Source of the DNA: a virus | Reading direction: 5' to 3' (one strand) | Virus record (IMG/VR): IMGVR_UViG_3300030102_004251 | Location: 1 to 48,905 of that record | Length of the DNA: 48,905 nt | Shown here: positions 17,890 through 26,265 of the stretch, in pieces | Layout of the letters: the number at the start of each line of letters is the position of its first letter | How positions within the stretch are numbered: the stretch's first letter is position 1 | Program-made: the position numbers and the translations under genes | The notes under the pieces: model-generated | Seen by the model: the letters and a program-made list of their open reading frames with translations, nothing else | Databases searched by the model: none | Told to the model about the DNA's origin: nothing

Positions 17890-19310
17890 TCCTCCTTCCA
17901 CTTAATGTAAACTGCGCTACCAACACGGTGTGTGCGGAACATACCTTCAATGTCTTTGAATCTCTTATACACCGTAGGCTTACTCTTACCAAGTTGATTG
18001 GCGTATCTGTCAAACAAATCATTCTTGAGAACCCAACCTTCACCCTTGCCTTCAATCTCAACTGTCTTACACGGTTTCATTGCATTAGACCATTCATCTT
18101 TGCGCGCAATCTTTTCAGCCGCTTTCGCTCCGACTTCAACTTCGGACTCAAGCCAAAGGACAAGTTGCTCGTATATATCATAGATGATTTCAGTAGCCAT
18201 TTCAATGTCATCACCTGTCACTCTCCAATCTCCATCTGCTGGTATCTCATCACGCTCAACACGCATCATAGCGATATGCGCAGCAAACAATACTGTGTAG
18301 TTGAGAACATTCGGTATGAATGAACAAACAACATCGGACAAGTGCTTGTCCATTCCACGAACAAGAGTATAGTATTCTTCAACCGAAGCCATCAATTGAG
18401 GGTGAACTGACTCATCAATACTGAACATGTCATGCATACAACCACGCGCAACTTCTTCTTTACCGCTTGGGCCAAGTTCGCTCCATTCTTGATGAGTCAT
18501 GTTAGCAAGACCAAGTAATCTTGATTCTGTCTTCTCACGAATCTTGATGAAGTGTTGAGCAATATCTTCAAGCGAATCAACTTCTGTAAGTTTATTCTTG
18601 AAGACACCTTCCATTCTTCTCTCGGATACCATCTGTCTCATATCATCGCTCCACGGTCTGTAAAGCAACAGAACACGCTGGAACAGTCCTTTGGTTAGAA
18701 CATACTCCTTGACACCGCTTGGTGGGAATGAAGTAATCCAAAACGATACGCGGGATTCTGTTTCCACTTTACCGTTCTTCATGTGCTTAGTCAAAGTATT
18801 ACTGTGGCTTCCTACTGGATTCATTGCTTGTTGTAAATACAGAATAACCTCGGAGAAGAACTGCTTAGGATTTGATTGAAGTAATATTGAACCTTCATCA
18901 AAGTTCAAACACTTCTTACCACCGAGTAATCCTTCATTCTGCACAAGTTCGTATCCACCTTCACCGTCGCTTACTGAGTCAATTGACCCGATAAGCGCGC
19001 TGTCTGTTCCACTGGTAAACATATCAATGTTCAAACCTGCTAAATCTGCTACTTCTCCTGTAAATTCCCATGCAATTGACTTACCGGACCGCGTTGCTTG
19101 TATCCAAAACACATGTATTCGCGGGTCAAGGGCTGAGGCCCATACTGGTATTCTAACATAATCAACAAGGGCTTGGCCTTGAAGATAGAAGAACGATATT
19201 AAACCCGGAATCTCGTTAAAGAACGAAGTCGTCCTAAACCGTTCAAGGTAGTTCTTCATCATTGGGTATTCTTTCACTGCTGTATATTGGTTCCATTGTC
19301 TTTGGGGCAT
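17886..19310 (-). CDS. MCM-like AAA+ ATPase with C-terminal winged helix
   Basis: 474 aa. Walker A is ATRSGKS (about residues 73-79) and Walker B is CLNFDEGS. Between and after them the order of elements follows MCM helicases: a GLLGGKK segment before Walker B, LQQAMN-like helix, a basic hairpin, SFWITSFPPSG as sensor 1 and LFQRVLLLYRP at the arginine-finger region. The last 60 residues form a winged helix with a TVYKRF recognition helix. I infer a replicative or repair helicase; similarity is divergent. GGAGATG precedes the start, and a 134-base AT-rich gap lies upstream, so it probably has its own promoter. Confidence 0.6.
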   Translation of the reverse strand: MPQRQWNQYTAVKEYPMMKNYLERFRTTSFFNEIPGLISFFYLQGQALVDYVRIPVWASALDPRIHVFWIQATRSGKSIAWEFTGEVADLAGLNIDMFTSGTDSALIGSIDSVSDGEGGYELVQNEGLLGGKKCLNFDEGSILLQSNPKQFFSEVILYLQQAMNPVGSHSNTLTKHMKNGKVETESRVSFWITSFPPSGVKEYVLTKGLFQRVLLLYRPWSDDMRQMVSERRMEGVFKNKLTEVDSLEDIAQHFIKIREKTESRLLGLANMTHQEWSELGPSGKEEVARGCMHDMFSIDESVHPQLMASVEEYYTLVRGMDKHLSDVVCSFIPNVLNYTVLFAAHIAMMRVERDEIPADGDWRVTGDDIEMATEIIYDIYEQLVLWLESEVEVGAKAAEKIARKDEWSNAMKPCKTVEIEGKGEGWVLKNDLFDRYANQLGKSKPTVYKRFKDIEGMFRTHRVGSAVYIKWKEE

Positions 19311-19444
19311 CTTATTTCATCTCCATTTGGGGGGCGGACAACTCTTCGGGTATGGTGGTCGGCCTATAACCATTTCTTATTTTATCAATTATCGCTATAT
19401 TATAATAGATATAATTATTGACTTTATTTAAACTATTCACGCAA
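19311..19444 (-). promoter_or_regulatory. AT-rich upstream region of the MCM-like gene
   Basis: A 134-base gap without a credible frame. On the leftward strand it holds several TATA-like stretches: TTTAAATA at 19432-19425, TATAATATAG at about 19404-19395 and GGTTATAGG at about 19371-19363. The last is best placed for a short leader before ATG 19310. A C-rich run and the ribosome-binding site follow. Which box is used cannot be told by eye. Confidence 0.45.
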
Positions 19445-20134
19445 TCACCTCTCAAAGCGAACTTCGTCTTCGCTCGTCAAAACTTCAATTACGCGGTTGC
19501 GTAATACTTTTCCCATGCGGGGAACATCACGCAAACAATCTCCACATGCTACTTCTTCAATTGAGCCGCACGCGTCAATTATTGCTTCAACCATCTCCGG
19601 TCCAATACCGGGAATAGTGATGAGCATATCTTTGCGGACATCGTTTGTGGATACGCGTCTTACTGCTTGCGCACCATGTCTGCTTGCTTTCTTGTATGTT
19701 TTCTCATGCAAAGCGACCATGAAAGCCGCCGCTTCACTTGCATTAGGGGCGCGGTAAATGAGGCAACCGAAATCGGCTACGACCCTACCGAGGAACCCTG
19801 TCATTTGTTTCAATGCTTGACTCGCTGTAATGGAAGAACCACGCTCACGCGCTCGGTGAATATATCCACCAATGTCTCCCCATATCACTAATCCGTAATT
19901 ACCATCATTAGCGTCCATGTTGTCAAGTTGACGCATTAGATGACCGCTTCTCATTGAGTTGAATAGGTCATCAACGCTCTTGGCTTCTATCAACCAATCA
20001 CCGCATTTGTAATCACCATTCACTAAATTTTGACGAAGTATGTCAATACGAGGTGAACGAGATTTAGCGCGGCGTTCTATTGCTGAAACAAGAGAACCAC
20101 GCTCATTACTGTCTATGATAAGTGGTGGCTTCAT
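19445..20134 (-). CDS. XPF/ERCC4-family structure-specific nuclease with HhH domain
   Basis: 229 aa from ATG 20134, which overlaps the upstream stop (TAATG). The N-terminal domain shows the ERCC4 nuclease pattern: DSNER, GDYKCGD and IEAKSVDDLF, where the usual ERK reads EAK. The C-terminal third is a tandem helix-hairpin-helix with IPGIGPEMVEAI and VPRMGKVLRNRVIE. Enzymes of this type (Hef/XPF/Mus81) cut branched DNA at forks and flaps; the helicase part of Hef is absent. A role in resolving replication or recombination intermediates fits the neighbours. Confidence 0.85.
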   Translation of the reverse strand: MKPPLIIDSNERGSLVSAIERRAKSRSPRIDILRQNLVNGDYKCGDWLIEAKSVDDLFNSMRSGHLMRQLDNMDANDGNYGLVIWGDIGGYIHRARERGSSITASQALKQMTGFLGRVVADFGCLIYRAPNASEAAAFMVALHEKTYKKASRHGAQAVRRVSTNDVRKDMLITIPGIGPEMVEAIIDACGSIEEVACGDCLRDVPRMGKVLRNRVIEVLTSEDEVRFER

Positions 20135-20472
20135 TAGCACTCACTTCCTATATGCGCGGGTATCTTTTGCGTTCTTCTGTATTGCGTATGGTTTCTTCCA
20201 TGTTTCGCACATTCAACAAGACCTTGATTTTTCAAATGAGTCAAGAAGGTTCTCACCACACCTGTCGTCATCTGTAACCTCGTTTCGGGTCGCATGAATT
20301 TTATCAGTTGACGCGGAGTTTTCCATCGCTCATCAAGATTCAATAATATCTCAATGAAGATAGAGTCCATCCATTCTTTATCCCATTTGTCTGTCTTAAT
20401 GTTATCAGTTGTTGTTATCTTAATGCCTTTTAGCATACCATTTATTGTTCTATATTCATAACTTCTTGTCAT
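20134..20472 (-). CDS. Winged-helix DNA-binding protein
   Basis: 112 aa, with GAGGTGAT ahead of the ATG. A conserved-looking wHTH spans about residues 40-95: a helix with SIFIEILLNLDE, the PRQLIKFM turn, and a recognition helix with GVVRTFLTHLKNQGLVE followed by a basic wing. Such proteins regulate transcription in archaea and their viruses. It lies between primase and nuclease genes and may control this cluster, though a structural replication role is also possible. Confidence 0.7.
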   Translation of the reverse strand: MTRSYEYRTINGMLKGIKITTTDNIKTDKWDKEWMDSIFIEILLNLDERWKTPRQLIKFMRPETRLQMTTGVVRTFLTHLKNQGLVECAKHGRNHTQYRRTQKIPAHIGSEC

Positions 20473-22049
20473 TTAATCACCTCAAAAGGTAGTGTATTCA
20501 AATCGTGTAATGCACACTCATTGAGTTTCCAATCATATCTGTTACCTCTTTTTATTTTTACACATAGAGGATTACTTGCGCGTTGCATATTTTTGAGTTC
20601 TTTTTTTCCTATCCAACCAATGACATGCATTTTTTTATTGTTTCTTGATATGCGCGCAGCAATATATATGTCATGTTTTGGCTCTTGAAACCACATACCT
20701 CCTTCATCGTAAGTTGTTTTCAAATCAACGCTATAACCATTCAAGATAAAGTCGGGGTCTTCCCAATTAGGAGTTACGAACTCTAACCACTTTTTCTCGT
20801 TGAACTTATTTATTGATTCAAGATGTCTGTTGAATATCATTTCACCAAGATAACCAACATAGTTAGTAGGAGAAGAAAATTTATCATGCATTTTTTGTGA
20901 ATCAAATTCTTTCAAAACTTTCTTAGCATCATAAACATCTTTTTCATTTACTTGTAAAAGTAAAGAGTCATCTTTGACATCTTCATGTTCGCCGGTTCCG
21001 TCCCATAATTGACAGCGACCTATACATAGACCTTTACCGATTAGACTCTCACACCTTTCCATGTATCCACCTTCAACAATAGACCTTAACTGATACTCAG
21101 TAGTTCCGGGGTCATAATCAGCCCATTGAAGGGACTTGATAAAATCATGGAGAGTTAGAATATGCGCTTCACGCATTTGATAGGTTGTCCTTTGGACAGG
21201 TAGGAAGTTTCGTAGTCTTGATGCAAGATAGATTGCTAAACTTGCGCGACTAATATGTGGTGGATTGCTCCCCACTTGACATGCCGCTTCCATGAGGCAT
21301 GGCAATATTTTGATACTTCCCATCTTTACCGTGTCAAAATTAACGGGTTCACCCGTTACCTTGAATTGCTTTTTTCTCACTTCTTTAACCGGAAGATGAA
21401 CCCCCTTAGTGCCATAGAAGTATGCTGTGTTCTTGGGCGACTCCGCCATTTCACATATCTCGTCCCACGATTTCAGTAAATCTTCTGTTTTCAACGGTAT
21501 GCTCCACCGGAGAACATGTTGTTTAGCGTTGTAAGAGTTAGGAACTCTTATCATACGCGCAGTGTCAAATGGAACAGTAGGGTCCATGCAGTATAATTCC
21601 ATATCCTTCTTCCATTCGTTGATGACTTTCTTTCCAGCGGCTTTGATATGTGATACTTGAGTTCCACTTGATGGTAAATGTGTCTTCTCAAGTGAAATCC
21701 AAATATGAAATCCGTTACCGCTGAACCAAACACCATGATTGATGTCTGCACCTAAAAGTGCATAGTGTAAGCGTTTAACCTGTTCAACAACTTCATCGCC
21801 TTCAACCTCAATCATGTTGCTACCTTTGCGATACTTTTTGTCAAAGTCTAATACGAAGTGTTTGATGATTGCTGTATTGTATTCAGCGCGACGACCATTC
21901 GGTTTCACTGCTCTAAATCCATAAACAGACATATACGCGCACTGTGAATTTTGTAAACCTCTCCAGTATTTTTCAAACTCTTTGTTATCATTGACAACTT
22001 TACGGAACAGTCCTACTTCTTTAGGGAAATCAAAGTGAAGTGGATTCAC
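20469..22049 (-). CDS. Primase fusion: PriS-like, PriL-like Fe-S and PD-(D/E)XK nuclease parts
   Basis: 526 aa, starting at GTG 22049 eight bases after GGGGG. Residues 60-170 carry archaeo-eukaryotic primase motifs: LDFD (67-70), SGNGFHIW (110-117) and FDTARMIRVPNS (161-172). Residues 250-350 look like the PriL iron-sulphur domain: PC at 250-251, then an EYQLRSI helix, C333, C342 and C346. Residues 395-485 match a PD-(D/E)XK nuclease: GE at 402-403, PDF at 432-434, DLK at 442-444, then a strand with IYIAARIS. It would make RNA or DNA primers; the nuclease part is unexpected. PriS and PriL are normally separate proteins. Confidence 0.82.
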   Translation of the reverse strand: MNPLHFDFPKEVGLFRKVVNDNKEFEKYWRGLQNSQCAYMSVYGFRAVKPNGRRAEYNTAIIKHFVLDFDKKYRKGSNMIEVEGDEVVEQVKRLHYALLGADINHGVWFSGNGFHIWISLEKTHLPSSGTQVSHIKAAGKKVINEWKKDMELYCMDPTVPFDTARMIRVPNSYNAKQHVLRWSIPLKTEDLLKSWDEICEMAESPKNTAYFYGTKGVHLPVKEVRKKQFKVTGEPVNFDTVKMGSIKILPCLMEAACQVGSNPPHISRASLAIYLASRLRNFLPVQRTTYQMREAHILTLHDFIKSLQWADYDPGTTEYQLRSIVEGGYMERCESLIGKGLCIGRCQLWDGTGEHEDVKDDSLLLQVNEKDVYDAKKVLKEFDSQKMHDKFSSPTNYVGYLGEMIFNRHLESINKFNEKKWLEFVTPNWEDPDFILNGYSVDLKTTYDEGGMWFQEPKHDIYIAARISRNNKKMHVIGWIGKKELKNMQRASNPLCVKIKRGNRYDWKLNECALHDLNTLPFEVIK

Positions 22050-22093
22050 TCAAGAAGCCCCCGTATGAAATCAATAATCAATCTAACAATCAT
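22046..22093 (-). CDS. 15-codon coupling minicistron (uncertain)
   Basis: A frame of 15 codons fills the gap between the Cas4-like and primase genes exactly. Its ATG overlaps the upstream stop (ATGA) and its TGA overlaps the primase GTG start (GTGA). It would encode a hydrophobic, basic peptide (MIVRLIIDFIRGLLE). It may exist to carry ribosomes across to the primase start, or be chance. Confidence 0.35.
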   Translation of the reverse strand: MIVRLIIDFIRGLLE

Positions 22094-22998
22094 TCGCTCA
22101 CCTGTATTGCATATTTTGGACACAACTCAATCAAGTCGCAGTAAGAACATTTGAAGTCGTCTTTGGTAGGTGGAAAGTGGTTGTCAAGATACATCTTGAT
22201 GAGGTCTTTGACGCGCTTCATCATAGCACGCTCACTGATTGTTTTCACTTTTTCGCTCGCCCAATAGTCGGCGGCAGAAAATCTCCAACCCCAATGCGTG
22301 ACGGGTCGGTTTATACCGCGTTCCTTCAAGTATTCGGGGTCGGCATTATCAATCAAGAACTTGTAGTAAGCCATTTCTTTTCTCATGTCGGCGGCTTTGT
22401 TAGCCGCCCATTTACCGGTCTTCAATTCAAAGAGCATCATTCCACCTCCGGGTGCTTCAAAAACACGGTCAATGATACCAACAAATTGAACGGGAATAGT
22501 CCCATGTCCTTCAATGTCAACATCAATCTTGACATCAATACGCACTTCATTAGCAAGCGGTAAAGGATTGTCCGGGTTCAGTGACATACGCGCATTCTCA
22601 AACTCCATCAACCAGTTCATGTTGTAGTAGTAATCATCTTCATAAAATGGGAATGATTTATTTTCAGCGCGACGATTTGATAGAATTTCTTTCTCATTCG
22701 GTATGTATTTCTTGAGATAAGATGTCATATCAACGCCGGATTTGACCATCTTATGAAACGCACCCGAACCCTCTATTGATTGGTAAAACAAATCAAGGCC
22801 GTTGTGAACATCGTCACCAAGAACGAGGTGCTTAACAAGACCCTGTGGTTTAGGATAGTTTTGCTGCAACCACATCTGCTGCGCGCACCATCCAAGTGAA
22901 CCAGCGGTTGATTTACTGATACGAATGATGATACCATCTTCACCCATTTCGGGTGTCCATGCATAACTTGAACCATCGTCGTATATCTTAACTGTCAT
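22090..22998 (-). CDS. Cas4/RecB-like PD-(D/E)XK nuclease with Fe-S cysteines
   Basis: 302 aa. The nuclease core is visible as GIIDRVFE followed by FELKTGK (the E-x-K of motif III), then a QxxxY-like helix with EMAYYKFL. Cys38 plus Cys284, Cys287 and Cys293 form the one-plus-three pattern that holds a 4Fe-4S cluster in Cas4 and AddB-type enzymes. No CRISPR array or other cas gene is present, so an end-processing or recombination role is likelier than CRISPR adaptation. It overlaps the upstream gene by 11 bases. Confidence 0.85.
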   Translation of the reverse strand: MTVKIYDDGSSYAWTPEMGEDGIIIRISKSTAGSLGWCAQQMWLQQNYPKPQGLVKHLVLGDDVHNGLDLFYQSIEGSGAFHKMVKSGVDMTSYLKKYIPNEKEILSNRRAENKSFPFYEDDYYYNMNWLMEFENARMSLNPDNPLPLANEVRIDVKIDVDIEGHGTIPVQFVGIIDRVFEAPGGGMMLFELKTGKWAANKAADMRKEMAYYKFLIDNADPEYLKERGINRPVTHWGWRFSAADYWASEKVKTISERAMMKRVKDLIKMYLDNHFPPTKDDFKCSYCDLIELCPKYAIQVSE

Positions 22999-23263
22999 CT
23001 TCTAAACACTCCTTGCAACTTTGTTTTTTATCTTCATCAACTGCTTTCTCGGATTGAGATTCCGATAATTCAATACCACAGTCTTTGCATAAATACAGCG
23101 CGCAATTAGTAGCATCACAATCACCAACACGATGTTGTCTGTCGTGTAAATTATGTCCACACCAACAATCGCAACCATCACCGGAGCGATGACCGCATTC
23201 TAACTTAGGGTCATGGTAATCATCGTATGCTCCCCAATCCATACCGGGGGGATAATTATCCAT
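22988..23263 (-). CDS. Cysteine/histidine-rich zinc protein
   Basis: 91 aa with about 12 Cys and several His, including CGH, CDCWCGH, CDATNC, CKDC and CKEC, enough for two or three zinc sites. The tail is acidic (EDDS). No known family is evident. Translation is probably coupled to both neighbours, since the gene overlaps each by 8-11 bases. Confidence 0.65.
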   Translation of the reverse strand: MDNYPPGMDWGAYDDYHDPKLECGHRSGDGCDCWCGHNLHDRQHRVGDCDATNCALYLCKDCGIELSESQSEKAVDEDKKQSCKECLEDDS

Positions 23264-23546
23264 GAAACGGCCTCCCTACATCATCAGCCATTCTTAGGTC
23301 GTTGTTCATTCTTTTAACAGCCGCTATCTTAGAACGCTTCATTGAATCCGTGTCCACCATATATAGTTCTTCATCAAGTTGATGAGTTCTAATAGTTATC
23401 ACTGTCGCTGACGGTATCAATAGATACTCTCCATCTTGCTTTAATCCCATGTAATCGGACAACATAGCATCACCGAAGAAGAGTTCTCCTTCGGCATACT
23501 TGATTGATTTAGTTCCAGTCTCAAAATATTCTATTCTTGCTTGCAT
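23256..23546 (-). CDS. Hypothetical protein
   Basis: 96 aa; AAGGTGATTAA precedes the ATG, one of the clearest ribosome-binding sites here. The N-terminal half reads as mixed beta strands and the C-terminal third as a basic helix. No motif or family recognised. It lies between small zinc proteins just downstream of PolB. Confidence 0.65.
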   Translation of the reverse strand: MQARIEYFETGTKSIKYAEGELFFGDAMLSDYMGLKQDGEYLLIPSATVITIRTHQLDEELYMVDTDSMKRSKIAAVKRMNNDLRMADDVGRPFHG

Positions 23547-23651
23547 TTAATCACCTTGTAATGTTCCCGTTATTCTTCCTTTTTTCTTGCATTTGCACTT
23601 AGGCTCACGCTTTCTAATAAGAGAGCCACATCTTGCGCATCTTTGAATCAA
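23547..23651 (-). CDS. 34-aa zinc-ribbon peptide with TTG start
   Basis: The frame starts with TTG at 23651 inside the upstream stop (TTGA) and ends with TAA directly before the next ATG. It encodes CARC near the N-terminus and CKC about 11 residues later in a Lys/Arg-rich context, a minimal zinc knuckle. The junctions on both sides and the cysteine spacing argue for a real gene, though no ATG or GTG start is available. The ribosome-binding site of the next gene lies in its last codons. Confidence 0.5.
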   Translation of the reverse strand: MIQRCARCGSLIRKREPKCKCKKKGRITGTLQGD

Positions 23652-23896
23652 TACTGTCCCACCCTCGTCGGAGCATCAACTTTGTTAATGATATATACAT
23701 CATTGAATCTTCGGTTCATTTCTTCCTGTAATTCGCAGACTGCGCGTGCTATCTTAGCACCACTAATCATATCATCTTCTAATGAATCAAGGTCAGCATT
23801 CAAGTTGTTAACTTTCTTTGCTAAAGCGGCATTCATCTCTTCCAAGTATTTTATTCGTTCTTCAAGTTTCTTTATCTTATCTTCTTTGTCAGTCAT
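23648..23896 (-). CDS. Small coiled-coil protein
   Basis: 82 aa from ATG 23896, which sits four bases after GGTGAT; an ATG at 23902 that overlaps the PolB stop (TGATG) is the alternative. Residues 5-45 show heptads of Leu, Ile and charged residues (KKLEERIKYLEEMNAALAKK), so a parallel coiled coil is likely. It may be a PolB accessory or an oligomerising adaptor; nothing shows which. Confidence 0.65.
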   Translation of the reverse strand: MTDKEDKIKKLEERIKYLEEMNAALAKKVNNLNADLDSLEDDMISGAKIARAVCELQEEMNRRFNDVYIINKVDAPTRVGQY

Positions 23897-23901
23897 TTTC
23901 A

Positions 23902-26265
23902 TCACCAATATGTTGCGGGTCGGGGTGTTCCAATAGCGGCATCAATGTCCCAACCCAAGACATTGAAAATACCGTCAATTTTTTTCTCAATTGATTTGTT
24001 CAAGATAGTTTTGGCATCTAATTCAAATCCCTCAAGTTCAGCAGGTTCACGATAAGCGACAACTTTGGTCGCAGGTAAACCATTTGGAACGGCTGAAACA
24101 TAAGTCCATTGAACAGAATCACCCGCTACGAACGGGTCATCGTTTGCCATGTGTTCATTGTAGTAGTGCGCGGCTTTTGATGCACCGGACAGTATCTTGT
24201 AGTCTGCCGGATTCGCGCTAATTCTTGTTGATTGAGTTACGCTCTTCAAATCCATTTCTCCTTTGCGCACAGGTAAAGCCATGTCAAGAACAACCGCTCT
24301 CACATCTGCTTCGGATGCACCGTCGCAAACAAGGTCAAGCACTTTGCTCTCAGCCTCTTTGCTGATAGGTGCAAGACTGCTACCCTTCATGAAGTTAGCA
24401 GTCTTCATTTTACCTGCATCTTCGGGAGGGTAGGATACTTTGCCAGCGTATCGGTTCTTACCAGCAAGCAACCAGTAAGGCATGTATGCCTCAACCTCCG
24501 CAACGAGTTTCTCATTACCAGTAGTGCGCTGAACAACATCTGTGATTCGCGCGGCCAATGCTTCTGCTTCGTCAAGTGGAACTTGAATGAATGCTGAATC
24601 AGTGAATCCGTAAAGCACATTGTATCCCATGTTGGTTGCGACTGTATCAAGTAATGCGATACATCGTCGCCCTTCGGATAGGATTGTTTCTGCTATGTCA
24701 AGGTCAGCCCAGCCAAACCCAACACTTGCGGTTGCCCCATATAGGCTCGCCATGACGCGTTTTACTGCGGCTTGTGTTGTATTCCATGCTGCTCTTTGCT
24801 CTTTAGTTTCTGCTTCGCGCATACGCTTTTTGCATAACGCACGATATTCAAAGAGGTCATCAACAACTTGGGGAAGAATACCTTTTGTTTCTTGGTCCCA
24901 AAAGGTTCCGTTCTCCATTTCAAGTATTCCCGGTCCGGGTCCATCACGCTTAGTTGTCCAACAAAGGTTGAACCCTGTCATAAGTGATGGATACAGACCC
25001 TTGTAGTCAACAACGCAAACATCTTCGTAAAGACCGTTCTCTTTGAGAATAAACTCCGCTCCTTGAATGTCCGGCTTCTGCACATTGATGCGAGAAGGTG
25101 CAATCAAGTCCGTCTTACGACCAAGAAGACCGCGCATGAAGTTTGATACATTAGTTGCTGATTGAATTGATACACCACAAAGGCGCACCATCTCAACAAA
25201 GAAGTCAGTTACATTACGCGCTTCGTCAATACCACGAAGCAGAACAGTATCAAGTAAACAGTAGTCAACAAACTCGGACCAATACTCATACCAGCCGTTG
25301 TGAACATCCATTCCTTCTATCTCTTCTGTCAGTTTAGAACCAAGCCCAAGTGTTTCAGCAATAGTATTCAACTTACGGTTAGGTAATTGACCACCGCCGC
25401 TGTCTTTCCATACACGCTCAAAACCTGTGCCGGATTGAGCAGGGGCCGCAGTATCAAACTGCCAACGACCAGCAATTGGTTGGTCATCAAATCGGTATCG
25501 CTGCCCCTTCTTGGGATAACGAATGATACCAAGAGGACTCAACTTAGACGCGCCGCCATGACCGTAAATGTGGTCAAGGCGTTCAATCATGTGGGGTATG
25601 TCAAAGAATGTTCCCGCGTGAGCAATCATCATATCGGGGTCGCGTTCATGTAAGAAATCAATGAAGCCGTCATACATTGTCTTTTCACATTTGTATAGAC
25701 GAAGTTGATAATTTACATCACGGACAACTCTATCAGTAGGATAACCAAACAGACCAACAGGTTCTTCATTCAACGGATAAGGACAGTTGGTGCGTTCATC
25801 AGCCCATGCAAAGACGACGGGTAAATCCATGTCGGAGTCAATGACAGCAATAACAGTCGTGAAGTTGTCGTCACCGGTGTTGCACTCAATGTCATACCAC
25901 CATTTGCGCGGCTTCCACTTTGGCATTACTGTGCATTCTTCAACTAAGTATTGGTCAATGAAACGCATGTCGCCTTCGTATGATTTGCTGAACATGTTTC
26001 GCATGGCAGCAATATCGTATGGATTATTTGTCTCAACCCTATACAAAGAAGCACCATCAAGACCTTCAAACATTTTTTCTGTGCGCACTTTCACTCCGGG
26101 GAATGAACGCTTCATCTGTTTGATTCGGAACTCCGGTGTTGAAGATGGAATATAGAAATGTGGCTTGTAGTCATCAACAGTTTGCTCAATGAGTTTACCA
26201 TCTTCCCTCCATCTTAGATAGATAGTAGGTGGTGTATCGTCATGATAAACAGCGTCAGCAATCAT
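23902..26265 (-). CDS. polB: Family B DNA polymerase
   Basis: 787 aa replicative polymerase with proofreading. Exonuclease motifs: YDIECN (Exo I), HAGTFFDIPHM (Exo II, where the usual Asn is replaced) and YCLLD (Exo III). Polymerase motifs: DYKGLYPSLM (A), KRVMASLYGA (B) and YGFTDS (C). Motif C normally reads YGDTDS; the first Asp is Phe here, while the second, more important Asp is kept. The start overlaps the clamp gene stop (ATGA), placing polymerase and clamp in one translation unit. No intein is visible. Confidence 0.95.
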   Translation of the reverse strand: MIADAVYHDDTPPTIYLRWREDGKLIEQTVDDYKPHFYIPSSTPEFRIKQMKRSFPGVKVRTEKMFEGLDGASLYRVETNNPYDIAAMRNMFSKSYEGDMRFIDQYLVEECTVMPKWKPRKWWYDIECNTGDDNFTTVIAVIDSDMDLPVVFAWADERTNCPYPLNEEPVGLFGYPTDRVVRDVNYQLRLYKCEKTMYDGFIDFLHERDPDMMIAHAGTFFDIPHMIERLDHIYGHGGASKLSPLGIIRYPKKGQRYRFDDQPIAGRWQFDTAAPAQSGTGFERVWKDSGGGQLPNRKLNTIAETLGLGSKLTEEIEGMDVHNGWYEYWSEFVDYCLLDTVLLRGIDEARNVTDFFVEMVRLCGVSIQSATNVSNFMRGLLGRKTDLIAPSRINVQKPDIQGAEFILKENGLYEDVCVVDYKGLYPSLMTGFNLCWTTKRDGPGPGILEMENGTFWDQETKGILPQVVDDLFEYRALCKKRMREAETKEQRAAWNTTQAAVKRVMASLYGATASVGFGWADLDIAETILSEGRRCIALLDTVATNMGYNVLYGFTDSAFIQVPLDEAEALAARITDVVQRTTGNEKLVAEVEAYMPYWLLAGKNRYAGKVSYPPEDAGKMKTANFMKGSSLAPISKEAESKVLDLVCDGASEADVRAVVLDMALPVRKGEMDLKSVTQSTRISANPADYKILSGASKAAHYYNEHMANDDPFVAGDSVQWTYVSAVPNGLPATKVVAYREPAELEGFELDAKTILNKSIEKKIDGIFNVLGWDIDAAIGTPRPATYW

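Noticed and set aside
19340-19372. Operator-like inverted repeat GGTTATAGG / CCACCATACC
   Set aside because: Pairing is poor with several mismatches, so I treat only the TATA-like stretch as a signal.
22090-22998. CRISPR-Cas adaptation module around the Cas4-like gene
   Set aside because: No repeat-spacer array and no other cas gene; Cas4-like nucleases are common in archaeal viruses.
23902-26265. Intein or intron in PolB
   Set aside because: All motifs are in one frame with normal spacing and a usual total length.
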